The position numbers were made by a program, and so were the translations under genes. From GCA-016699445 sp964555055 (lineage in GTDB: Bacteria; UBA10199; JACPAL01; GCA-016699445), in the NCBI GenBank assembly GCA_964555055.1, contig CAZKQW010000016.1, positions 1 to 41,475 on the forward strand: a stretch of DNA of 41,475 nt. The letters are read 5' to 3'. Below are positions 22,063 to 29,806 of this stretch, piece after piece (positions within the stretch are counted from its first letter, which is position 1; every line of letters starts with the position of its first letter). The notes beneath the pieces were generated by a model. It was given only the letters and a program-made list of their open reading frames with translations, was not told the origin of the DNA and did not search any database.

Positions 22063-23316
22063 TTACAAATTCCAAACCGGGATATTCCAAGTCCTGTCGT
22101 TTATTTGAAAAGTCGGCTGTCTTGAAACGACGAAGCCCCGCTGGATTGTTTGGTCCATCTTCATGAGTTTTTGTAGGGAGAGAGTGTCCCCTTGCGAAAT
22201 TTTTCGTGAAGATTTGATTTCAATGGCGACGCTATGGGTTCCTTGAGTCAGGATGAGATCCACTTCTAAACCTGTCTTCGTCCTGAAATAAGAGGGCTTC
22301 CAACCCAGCTGATGGTAGTCGATCTGTTTTAAAATCTCATCGACCACAAATCCCTCGAATATCTTTCCGAAGGCGGAAGTGTCCTCTGCCGGTATGCCTC
22401 TTTCTCCAGCGACGAATCGGGCCAAGCCGGTATCCGAAAAATAGACCTTTGGGCTCTTGCTGATTTGCATCTTGAATCCGGCTCCATAAGCCGGAATCTT
22501 CCGACATACGAAAGTATCTTCTAGGATACCGTAGTAATTGTGGACGGTACGGTGATGTACTCCTAGAATCTTTGCCTTTTCCGTATCATGAAGGATCTCT
22601 GTATTTCGTCCGGCTGCGAGCATTAAAAATCTTTCAAAAAGACCGATATCATCGACCAAGTTTTCCCTGCGGATCTCATTTTCAAGATAGGATGCTTGAT
22701 AAGAAGACAGCAGGTCGTGGGTTGCGGAAAGTTCTTTTAGAAGAAAGGGCTCGGGAAGGAGGGTGGATCTAATCGCATGTTGGAAAAAAGAAAGATAATC
22801 CCGAGGTTCTTCCAGTTGTAATTCCTTTTCGAGCGTTTCAATATCAAAAAGATGGGGAACAACACTAGGCTGGTTGAGGCATTCACTTTGAGAGAGTGGC
22901 CAAAGAGTGCGTAGAAGGCTACGTCCCGCCAAAGTCTCGGCTCTCTTTCGCTTCAAAGGTCGCGCGGAGGACCCCCAGATCCAGAACTTAATCTTTCCTT
23001 TATGTTGATCGTAGAGACCTTGAATGCCTTGAAAAAAATCAGGGATTTTTTGGATTTCATCGACGAAAACATGGAGTACACGCCCTTTGTTTTTCTTAAG
23101 CTGATTTTCAATTTCCAAGACCCATTGCTGCGGCGTGTGTTCATAAGTGCGGAGTGTAACTAAGTCCTGAAGTTTATAATCGAGAGTGGGCGCTAATGTC
23201 TCCCGAAACGACTCCATTAAAGTCGTTTTACCCACTTGCCGCATTCCCATGAGATGAATCGCTTGAGGACGTCTTTGAAGGTTCTGCAATTGGTTGATTA
23301 GCTGACGTTTTATCAT
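22063..23316 (-). CDS. AAA ATPase with DUF4143 domain
   Basis: A protein of 417 residues of the AAA_14/DUF4143 family. Walker A is GMRQVGKTTL (about 24-33) and Walker B VFVDEIQ (about 88-94), with a sensor-type arginine region GSSARPLKRKRAETLAGR. A winged helix near 245-270 (AKILGVHHRTVHNYYGILED) is followed by the DUF4143 nuclease-like fold with EVDLILTQG...VAIEIKSS, a PD-(D/E)xK-like arrangement. Function of the family is not settled; such genes are abundant accessory genes in bacteria with mobile or toxin-antitoxin-like behaviour. It converges on the mutase operon and is A+T-richer. A palindrome covers its start codon, suggesting autoregulation. Confidence 0.9.
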   Translation of the reverse strand: MIKRQLINQLQNLQRRPQAIHLMGMRQVGKTTLMESFRETLAPTLDYKLQDLVTLRTYEHTPQQWVLEIENQLKKNKGRVLHVFVDEIQKIPDFFQGIQGLYDQHKGKIKFWIWGSSARPLKRKRAETLAGRSLLRTLWPLSQSECLNQPSVVPHLFDIETLEKELQLEEPRDYLSFFQHAIRSTLLPEPFLLKELSATHDLLSSYQASYLENEIRRENLVDDIGLFERFLMLAAGRNTEILHDTEKAKILGVHHRTVHNYYGILEDTFVCRKIPAYGAGFKMQISKSPKVYFSDTGLARFVAGERGIPAEDTSAFGKIFEGFVVDEILKQIDYHQLGWKPSYFRTKTGLEVDLILTQGTHSVAIEIKSSRKISQGDTLSLQKLMKMDQTIQRGFVVSRQPTFQINDRTWNIPVWNL

Positions 23317-23335
23317 AATAGCATCTATTATGATA
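23311..23335. promoter_or_regulatory. Palindrome over the start of the DUF4143 ATPase gene
   Basis: Arms TATCATAATA and TATTATGATA are perfect 10-bp inverted repeats around GCATC, and the ATG (23316-23314) lies inside the left arm. A degenerate second copy, TATCATTTT-AGCAACT-ATTTTGATGA, lies at 23343-23368. Tandem sites of this sort suggest operator binding by the protein's own winged helix or by another repressor. Confidence 0.55.
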
Positions 23336-23356
23336 CTTATAATATCATTTTAGCAA

Positions 23357-24238
23357 CTATTTTGATGATTTATGGTAAGTTTCGATGAGCACTCCTAAAA
23401 AAAAGAGAACGGATATCATCCCATTCATGTTGAAAAAGGCGGCGTTAACCTTGGCCAGGTCCCCTTCGGTCACCAGAGAATGCTCATAGAGAAAGAGAGC
23501 AGCGATAATGGAGAGTATGACGAAGTAGATCCAAGAAAAATGGTTCAGGACGCCGAAAAGCGAGAGCAGGAGACAGGTGAGTAAGTGAAAGGCGCGGGAG
23601 AGCCGAAGGGCTTTTCCGATCCCGAGCGAGACCACAAGGGAGTGCAAGCCCGATTGTTTGTCGAATGCGTAATCCTGCGTCGCGTAGATCAAATCGAATC
23701 CCGCCACCCACAATGTCACGGCGATTCCCAGCAAAACGGGGATGAAGTCGACTTCGCCGCGGGCGGCCACCCAAGCGCCGACCGGCGACATGCCTAAGAC
23801 CAATCCTAAAATAACGTGGGAAAAGGCGGTGAATCGCTTCGCGTAGGAATAGCCGTAGGCGAATAGGACCGCGACGAAGGACAGACGAAAGGCCAAAGTA
23901 TTGATGCGCGTGCAAATCAGGACGAAAAGGAGACCGCACACGACCGCCAACGTCAGCACCAGATTCTTCGAGAGAACTTTTTGGGGAATATGTCGGACCG
24001 CCGTGCGGGGGTTCCGCGCGTCGATGTCGGCGTCGAGCCAACGGTTGAAGGCCATGGCTCCCGTCCGGAGCGTCACCATGGCGAGGACCATCCACGCGAG
24101 GACGCCGAAAGGCGGTCGTCCGTCCGCGGCTACGAAAAGAGAGGCGAGGGCGAAGGGGAGGGCGAAGATCGAGTGGGAGAACTTCACCATCTCGCCGACG
24201 TCGAGGATTTTGCGGAAAAGACAATACATGGGTCTCAT
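23357..24238 (-). CDS. mqnP: MqnP/UbiA-family prenyltransferase of menaquinone synthesis
   Basis: A polytopic inner-membrane protein of 293 residues. The two aspartate-rich motifs are NRWLDADIDARNPRTAVR (NxxxDxxxD) and YATQDYAFDKQSGLHS (DxxxD), which bind the magnesium-prenyl diphosphate. 'NPRT..R' and 'QDY.FD...GLHS' resemble the UbiA-like enzymes of the futalosine pathway (MqnP), which prenylate the naphthoate-type intermediate. The cluster with ubiX-like and menG genes, and mqnC in the same window, supports this over ubiquinone UbiA. An AAGGA ribosome-binding site lies 7 bases before the ATG at 24238. Confidence 0.85.
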   Translation of the reverse strand: MRPMYCLFRKILDVGEMVKFSHSIFALPFALASLFVAADGRPPFGVLAWMVLAMVTLRTGAMAFNRWLDADIDARNPRTAVRHIPQKVLSKNLVLTLAVVCGLLFVLICTRINTLAFRLSFVAVLFAYGYSYAKRFTAFSHVILGLVLGMSPVGAWVAARGEVDFIPVLLGIAVTLWVAGFDLIYATQDYAFDKQSGLHSLVVSLGIGKALRLSRAFHLLTCLLLSLFGVLNHFSWIYFVILSIIAALFLYEHSLVTEGDLAKVNAAFFNMNGMISVLFFLGVLIETYHKSSK

Positions 24239-24351
24239 ACCACGTCCTTTATTCCGTCAAAAGACGCAACAAATTCACCAGAAAGTCGTTTCTTCAATAA
24301 AACAGAAAAGAATAATACCTCAAGACGATTCCCCCCGTATTCAGTGGTGGC

Positions 24352-24999
24352 TTACCCGATGCTCGGCGTTTCATGGATTTTCAGGCATAAGTCTGAGGCT
24401 AATCGGTCGAGATGTTCCTTAAAAGATGAAAAAGGTTCGCGAGGGCTTATTTTGAACATTGAAGAACGCGCTATGGGGACTGCGAAAACTTCAAATGCTT
24501 GGAGGGCCGCGGGTCTTGTCTCCCAATAACCCACTTTCCTTTCTTCTTCAAAAGGAGTGCCCTCAACAAACAATAAGTCTGCGCCATTTAAAGGGGGCTC
24601 AGTATGAAAACGCCGAGATGTTTCTTCAGTTAAATAGCGATAAGCGATAGGTTCGGTTCTTCTGTATCCTCTTTCCGTAGCACAGAAAAGAAGTAAACTA
24701 ACTAAACCCTCGGGGATCTGAGAAGATTGGTAAAGCTTTAATAATGACTGGAACGTAAACGGGTTACCTCTTTCATTCGAAACAGCGGCGAAAGCGTCTT
24801 TGGCGAGTTTACCAGCCACTACCATCCTGGCTTCCAAGACCTGTTCGGGTGTATAAGTGTCGAGATCTTTAGGGTGGTATTTTTGATGATTCTCAGCCAC
24901 CGTAAGCATTCTACTCATAAGATCAGCTTGCGTGCTGATTTTGTACTCCATACCGGCGATTTTAATATCAGACATGCTTAGGTTATCGGCGATAACCAT
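24352..24999 (-). CDS. Unknown protein inside the menaquinone cluster
   Basis: A protein of 215 residues, no recognised family, no membrane span. It has regions rich in Glu/Arg/Lys and a central helix (SSQIPEGLVSLLLFCATERGYRRTEP). The base composition is more A+T-rich than ubiX and mqnP on either side, and the gaps (112 bases to mqnP, 38 to ubiX) are wider than the 10 bases between menG and ubiX. It therefore looks like a later arrival in the cluster. The start is uncertain: ATG at 24999 without a clear ribosome-binding site, or the ATG eight codons downstream. Confidence 0.5.
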   Translation of the reverse strand: MVIADNLSMSDIKIAGMEYKISTQADLMSRMLTVAENHQKYHPKDLDTYTPEQVLEARMVVAGKLAKDAFAAVSNERGNPFTFQSLLKLYQSSQIPEGLVSLLLFCATERGYRRTEPIAYRYLTEETSRRFHTEPPLNGADLLFVEGTPFEEERKVGYWETRPAALQAFEVFAVPIARSSMFKISPREPFSSFKEHLDRLASDLCLKIHETPSIG

Positions 25000-25037
25000 A
25001 AGAAGTTGTTTAAAATATGAAAAAAGTCTTTAGAGCT

Positions 25038-25613
25038 TTAATCTTGACCGGAATACCGGGGTCTGAGGTCGTTGGAGATCCCCAAATGATCGAGGATGCG
25101 CGCCAGCACCGTATCCACGGCGTCTTCGATCGTCTTGGGTTTCGAATAGAAGGAAGGAATGGCCGGGATGATGTCGGCTCCGGCTAAGGCCAAGAGGCGC
25201 ATGTTTTCGATATGAACCAGGTTGAAAGGCGTTTCGCGCGGTACGAGAATGAGCTTTTTCTTTTCCTTCAAGAATACGTCGGCGGCTCTCGTCAGGAGGC
25301 TATCGGAGTACCCGTGAGCGATACGGCCGAGAGTCCCCATACTGCAGGGGATGACCACCATGGCGTCGTAACCGGCTCCGCCGGCCGAACCGCTGACGGC
25401 CGAGCCGCTGGCGAAAGGCGCACCGAAGTCTTGAGGGCCGAAAAAAGGAAATTCTAAAGTGGAATAGTCCGTGCCCATTTCTTCCCGACCGATCTGAAGG
25501 GCGTTCGGACTCGCGGTGAGATATAACTCAGCACCCGCGTTCCGAAGGAAGTTTAAGAGGCGCGTCGCGTAGATGGCTCCGCTGGAGCCGCTGATACCGA
25601 TGACGAGTTTCAT
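25038..25613 (-). CDS. ubiX: UbiX-like flavin prenyltransferase (MqnM-type)
   Basis: A protein of 191 residues. The N-terminal ISGSSGAIYATRLL loop, VVIPCSMGTLGRIAHGYSDSLLTRAADVFLKEKKKLILVPRETPFNLVHIENM and the C-terminal FYSKPKTIEDAVD are the standard UbiX/Pad1 blocks. The enzyme makes prenylated FMN, the cofactor of UbiD-family decarboxylases; in the futalosine pathway a UbiD-like decarboxylase needs it. No ubiD homologue is in view. menG ends 10 bases upstream, so the two are co-transcribed. Confidence 0.95.
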   Translation of the reverse strand: MKLVIGISGSSGAIYATRLLNFLRNAGAELYLTASPNALQIGREEMGTDYSTLEFPFFGPQDFGAPFASGSAVSGSAGGAGYDAMVVIPCSMGTLGRIAHGYSDSLLTRAADVFLKEKKKLILVPRETPFNLVHIENMRLLALAGADIIPAIPSFYSKPKTIEDAVDTVLARILDHLGISNDLRPRYSGQD

Positions 25614-25623
25614 AGGTCGCTCT

Positions 25624-26316
25624 TCAAGGTTTCTCCGCCGTGATCCGATGGGAGATGCCTCCGGTCTGTGGCATGATCCGGATATCCTTAAATCCCGTTT
25701 GTTCCAGGAGTTTTTTGTACTCTTGTGTCGTGTAAAATTGCCTTACCGAATCCCTCAAGTGTTCATAGGCGGCTTTATTTCTGGATACCACAGCCCCTAA
25801 AATAGGGATCACGACTTCCGCGTAGGTGAGGTTGAAAAGTTTTGGGAAAAAAGCCGTTGGTTTGAAGAATTCGAGAATGACTAAACGTCCGCCAGGACGC
25901 AGCCAACGGTGGATGTTTTGCAGGACCAGAGGATTATTGGAAACGTTTCTCAGACCATAGGCCACCATGACGCCGTCGTAAGAAGATTCCGGTAGGTCGA
26001 AAGTTAAAACATCACCCACGCGAACCCGTATCCGTGACTTTTCAGCGGGCGTCAGCAGTGACTCGCCTTTTTTCAGCATGTTTTCCGAAAAATCGACGGC
26101 GGTCACGCGTGCGGAGGGATTTTCTTTCAGCAGCGTTTTGGACAAGGCTAAAGTCCCCGCACAGAGATCCAGAATATCCGAAAACCGTTCCCGTTGTGCC
26201 AAAGCTTTAACCCCTTGGCGCCTCCAGAGACGGTCAATCTGGAACGAAAGAAGGGAATTCAAAAAATCATACTGGGGTGCGATCGCGTTAAAAAGATGAC
26301 GGATGGAGTCGGACAT
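25624..26316 (-). CDS. menG: Demethylmenaquinone methyltransferase
   Basis: A SAM-dependent class I methyltransferase of 230 residues. FNAIAPQYDFLNSLLSFQIDRLWRR is the UbiE/MenG N-terminal signature, DILDLCAGTLALSKTLLK the SAM-binding glycine-rich loop, VAYGLRNVSNNPLVLQNIHRWLRPGGRLVILEF the family's second signature, and GGISHRITAEKP the C-terminus. It adds the last methyl group of menaquinone (and of ubiquinone in other organisms). First gene of the menG-ubiX block and 37 bases downstream of the acyltransferase gene, so possibly in the same transcript. Confidence 0.95.
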   Translation of the reverse strand: MSDSIRHLFNAIAPQYDFLNSLLSFQIDRLWRRQGVKALAQRERFSDILDLCAGTLALSKTLLKENPSARVTAVDFSENMLKKGESLLTPAEKSRIRVRVGDVLTFDLPESSYDGVMVAYGLRNVSNNPLVLQNIHRWLRPGGRLVILEFFKPTAFFPKLFNLTYAEVVIPILGAVVSRNKAAYEHLRDSVRQFYTTQEYKKLLEQTGFKDIRIMPQTGGISHRITAEKP

Positions 26317-26353
26317 GACTGTCCCGCTATCATCCGTGGGAATGAAGAGAAAG

Positions 26354-27973
26354 TTAAAAGATACCCAGATGATTCATGACAGCCTGCAAGGAAGCCAGAC
26401 TCCGCCATGTGCGATTAAAGGCTTCTAATGCCATGGCTTTCGCGGCAGGCTTCATGTCCGAGCCTTGTTTTGGCCTCTCGAAAATAAAAGGCTCGGCGAC
26501 ATCGATCGCCAGACGCTGTCCGACGCTAAGCCCATCACCAATCGAGTCCATAAAGGATTTCGGAAGCATACTCCCCAAGCCCCAGACGGTTATGGGTGTG
26601 AATTCAACTGGCAAGCCCGCTGCGAGCATGGCAAAAAACACGCCGGGTTTAAAGGGTTGAAGGCCTACTTCCAGAGAGCGACTATCATCCCCCGCAAGGC
26701 GCGTTCCTTCGGGGAAATAAGTGATCTCAAAGCCTTTGGAAAACCTATCCGCGACGTCAGCGTTCAGCTTTTCATGAGCCTCTTCGCCGCCCTGACGGTC
26801 GACCAAGATGTGCTGCGCGCCTTGGAAAATACCTTCACCTCCAAATAAGGGCCAACCAAGAACAGGAGTTGCCCCTAATTCTTTTTTAACGACAACCCGT
26901 CCTAAAGGATCCAGGGCCTGAAGCAGCGGGATATCGACTTGGCTCCGGTGATTCATCCCACGGGCTCGGTGAATTCCCTCGTGCCGGTGAGTTCCCAGCT
27001 TGGAAAGCCCTTCAGGGTTTAAAACGACGGGATGACAGCCGGCGAAGCCGAGCAAAGCAAGAGCCGCGGAGCTGAGAAGACGTCCATAATTTGCGTCAGC
27101 CAGATGCTTGCCAAGATAATAGTTAAGAGCGCCGCCGATATTCAAGAAATCGAGGCCCATCATCCACGCCGCAGCCGGGTTTAAAGTCCGAGAGTCAGGG
27201 GCGTGCGCGGCCATGACGCGCAGCCAATCGACGAGGTCTTCGCGAGGTTCAGAGGAGAGGCCATCTAAGAGGCGTTCTCGATAAGGAGACGGTCGTCGAA
27301 TGGTTTCAGCGAACGACCCGGCAAGTTGTGGCGTGACGGTGCCTTCTAATGCCGTTGCCACCAAGTGCTGCGCATTACTCTGCCAATCTGGCGGCATACA
27401 GGAGGCTCCGAAAAGTCTCTCCCCCAAAGACCTTAACCCTAACGATAAAACCCAGGGCGGTAAATTCCCAGAAGTCAGTCCGACCTGTCCTAAAGCACGC
27501 GCATAAGCGTCAACATCCCCACCGCACGCTTCGAAAGTATGGCATCGTTCCGCCGGAGAAAAACTATTTTCCCAATTACTAACTTTCTGTACGACGTCTG
27601 TGACATCCAAGCCCGTGTGGGGAATCGTCTCTTGAAGAAGTCTTCGCGTTTCACCATCACGAAAAATCAAGCCTACCGACGGTGCATGACATGCGATTTC
27701 GCAAAGAGCTTGGGAGAGGACACGCCTGTCGGCATGCCCTCCGCAAGAATCCTGAAAGGGAGGTTGAAGATCGGATAAATGCCGTAAATGGGAAGCCACC
27801 TTGAAGTTACGGTTTAAGGTGCGAAAAACGCTTTCAAGAACACCATAAAAAGGGGCGAAATCGCCGACGGTGGAAAGCTGAAAAAGAGCATCTGCCGTTT
27901 GCTGGGTGTCATTAATCACAGCCCCTGTTAACCTAGGGGACAGTGGCAAGTGTCGTGGAGTTTCGATGATCAT
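26354..27973 (-). CDS. PlsC-like acyltransferase A with a long N-terminal extension
   Basis: A protein of 539 residues. The C-terminal 200 residues carry PlsC/LPLAT motifs: NHRSQVD (341-347, the NHx4D catalytic block), a middle WPLFGGEGIFQ and VDRQGG region, and FPEGTRL (420-426, the substrate-binding PEGTR). This class acylates lysophosphatidate or related lipids at the inner membrane. Unlike ordinary PlsC (about 240 residues), there is an alpha-rich extension of about 330 residues of unknown function with no clear membrane span. Acyltransferase B at 32998-34779 shares its N-terminal pattern (LSPRLxxxVxDxxxxxxALFxLS) and the overall layout, so they are paralogues. It lies 51 bases downstream of the HAD gene. 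Confidence 0.83.
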   Translation of the reverse strand: MIIETPRHLPLSPRLTGAVINDTQQTADALFQLSTVGDFAPFYGVLESVFRTLNRNFKVASHLRHLSDLQPPFQDSCGGHADRRVLSQALCEIACHAPSVGLIFRDGETRRLLQETIPHTGLDVTDVVQKVSNWENSFSPAERCHTFEACGGDVDAYARALGQVGLTSGNLPPWVLSLGLRSLGERLFGASCMPPDWQSNAQHLVATALEGTVTPQLAGSFAETIRRPSPYRERLLDGLSSEPREDLVDWLRVMAAHAPDSRTLNPAAAWMMGLDFLNIGGALNYYLGKHLADANYGRLLSSAALALLGFAGCHPVVLNPEGLSKLGTHRHEGIHRARGMNHRSQVDIPLLQALDPLGRVVVKKELGATPVLGWPLFGGEGIFQGAQHILVDRQGGEEAHEKLNADVADRFSKGFEITYFPEGTRLAGDDSRSLEVGLQPFKPGVFFAMLAAGLPVEFTPITVWGLGSMLPKSFMDSIGDGLSVGQRLAIDVAEPFIFERPKQGSDMKPAAKAMALEAFNRTWRSLASLQAVMNHLGIF

Positions 27974-28024
27974 GGTTTATGGTCGTTAGTTCGGGAAAAA
28001 GGTTTCGAAAAATTTAAAAGAAAT

Positions 28025-29788
28025 TTAAAAGAAATGAGAGACCCAGTTAAAAACATTTGTGAGAGCTTGAGTTAATAAGACTTGAGCGGACCTTCTAAGA
28101 ACTACGGGGGGTTGGGTACTGGCTTCGAGAGGCTGATTTTTATCGGCTGAGCGAAGCTGATAATAGGATCGACGTGCCCGGCCTGTGAGTGCGCCTACCG
28201 CAAAAGCGGAAGCCATTTTAGAAAGAGCCCACGGGATTGCGGGTGTCGAGAGAGGATGTTGGAGTGCCCCAAAAAAAACATCGGCTCCCATAAAGGCTAT
28301 CAAAGGGGCGATATCTCTTAAGAAGGAATCCCTGGTTTTTGTAATCTCTCCGGGCTCAGGGATAAAAAGGCGGCCTGCCATAGCCGTTAGCGCTCCGGCA
28401 GCGATAGACGCGGCGGTTGCTAACACATCGACGGGTTGATTCTCTTGAAACGCTTGAATAGCAAGCGCGGGTGCGTTTCCTAAAGCCAGTCCAAGGGCTG
28501 TCGCGCTAAAGGTAGTGGCATATTTTTCCCCATCGAAAATTTTCCCGCTAGGAGGGAGTGGGAAGGATCCTGAAGCCTGTGGAGGGCGTGGAGCGCCATA
28601 TGTTTTTATGGTTCGTGTCCCATCTTCTTCGTGGACGATATAGGCCGTGACCTGTGGGGCTATCTCAGGATCGGCATCTGTCTTATATCCACCAGTGATG
28701 TATGGAAGAAGGGCCGCTCTCGGATTGATAGCGAAAATTTCTCCTCCAGCCTTTACGCCTTCTTTTAAAAGGTCTCGATCTGAAGCGGAATCTGTCATGA
28801 CTTTCCGAACAACCACTTTAATCCCTAGTTTCTTATAGAGATCGGCATTAAATTCCTTGAGAATTTGAGCGATACCCGTCACCGGCCCGATGCCTGTGAC
28901 TTTTTCATGGCCATGGAGATGATGGACGGCAGAGACTTTGCCGGTAGATGAATCATAAACTACGCGGGTACCACGCACATTGCTCTTATCGACTCCTAAA
29001 CTCGCTGCGAGGGGCTCGACGATATCTTCGGGAGAGGCCGATAGGAAAAGGGGCACTCGGCCCTCGGCTGCATCTCTAAGAACATGTTCGACTACGAAGG
29101 GCACTAAATTAATGTGCCCGAATCTTTCCGAAAAGCGACGCAAGCTACCTCGAAGCCCTTTTTCCTCGATGTGTGTCAGAGAGCCTTGCACCACTTTCTC
29201 GACAAAACCCCCTTCTATTTTTTTGCCCTCTTTTAAGTCCCGCTTTATCGAAGTGCCGGCACCCACGAGGGTTTCCCAAACTATCGAAGGGTGGAGCAGA
29301 CTGGTGATCACGCCTGGGTCGAATCTTAAAAGATCTAACCCTAACCAATAAGCCCATCTTTGCCCATGAATCATAGGGAGCTTGTCATGGACGAGCGTCC
29401 CATCCACATCATAGAGGCAGAGTTCGATGGTTTGACCGCGAAACTTCTCGGGATTTTCACGCAACTCATCGAGCGACAGTGCTTCAGATATTTTTGGGAC
29501 GCCGGCGTTATAAGCGCACAGGATTAAGAATTGCCTCAACTCTGTTGGTAATCCACTCAAGTCATGGGGGGGACGCCCGGGAGAGTCTGCTTTTTGCGTT
29601 GGTGGGTGTTCGCGAGAGAATAAAGAGGAATGGGGACGCTGGGCTTCCAGAGCTACAGGAAAATGGAGGGTCTGGTAGGCAAATTCTTTGGAATAGGTGA
29701 GACCACCGCCGGCATTACTTGGAGCAACTGTGGGGAAAGGTGCTTGGGGCGGATAATGTGTGAGTGTTAATAATGAAGGGGTGTTCAT
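28025..29788 (-). CDS. HAD-IB-like phosphatase with hydrophobic C-terminal domain
   Basis: A protein of 587 residues. Motif I is YDVDGTLV (Asp127 nucleophile, Asp129 acid/base), motif II FLSAS (Ser250), and motif IV VMTDSASDRDLL (Asp333, Asp337). Spacing and DxDGT...SxS...DSxSD resemble the SerB/HAD-IB subfamily. An N-terminal Pro-rich region of about 75 residues and a C-terminal part (about 420-545) with several hydrophobic, Ala-rich helices suggest membrane association. Substrate unknown; phosphoserine, phosphatidate or another lipid phosphate are options. The ribosome-binding site AAAAAAGGA is 5 bases before the ATG. It follows the 1022-residue gene by 18 bases and precedes acyltransferase A by 51, so it is mid-operon. 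Confidence 0.78.
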   Translation of the reverse strand: MNTPSLLTLTHYPPQAPFPTVAPSNAGGGLTYSKEFAYQTLHFPVALEAQRPHSSLFSREHPPTQKADSPGRPPHDLSGLPTELRQFLILCAYNAGVPKISEALSLDELRENPEKFRGQTIELCLYDVDGTLVHDKLPMIHGQRWAYWLGLDLLRFDPGVITSLLHPSIVWETLVGAGTSIKRDLKEGKKIEGGFVEKVVQGSLTHIEEKGLRGSLRRFSERFGHINLVPFVVEHVLRDAAEGRVPLFLSASPEDIVEPLAASLGVDKSNVRGTRVVYDSSTGKVSAVHHLHGHEKVTGIGPVTGIAQILKEFNADLYKKLGIKVVVRKVMTDSASDRDLLKEGVKAGGEIFAINPRAALLPYITGGYKTDADPEIAPQVTAYIVHEEDGTRTIKTYGAPRPPQASGSFPLPPSGKIFDGEKYATTFSATALGLALGNAPALAIQAFQENQPVDVLATAASIAAGALTAMAGRLFIPEPGEITKTRDSFLRDIAPLIAFMGADVFFGALQHPLSTPAIPWALSKMASAFAVGALTGRARRSYYQLRSADKNQPLEASTQPPVVLRRSAQVLLTQALTNVFNWVSHFF

Positions 29789-29806
29789 AATTTCCTTTTT
29801 TCCGGA

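Noticed and set aside
23484..24224. Arg/Pro-rich frame inside mqnP on the same strand
   Set aside because: Out-of-frame shadow of the prenyltransferase; composition is not protein-like.
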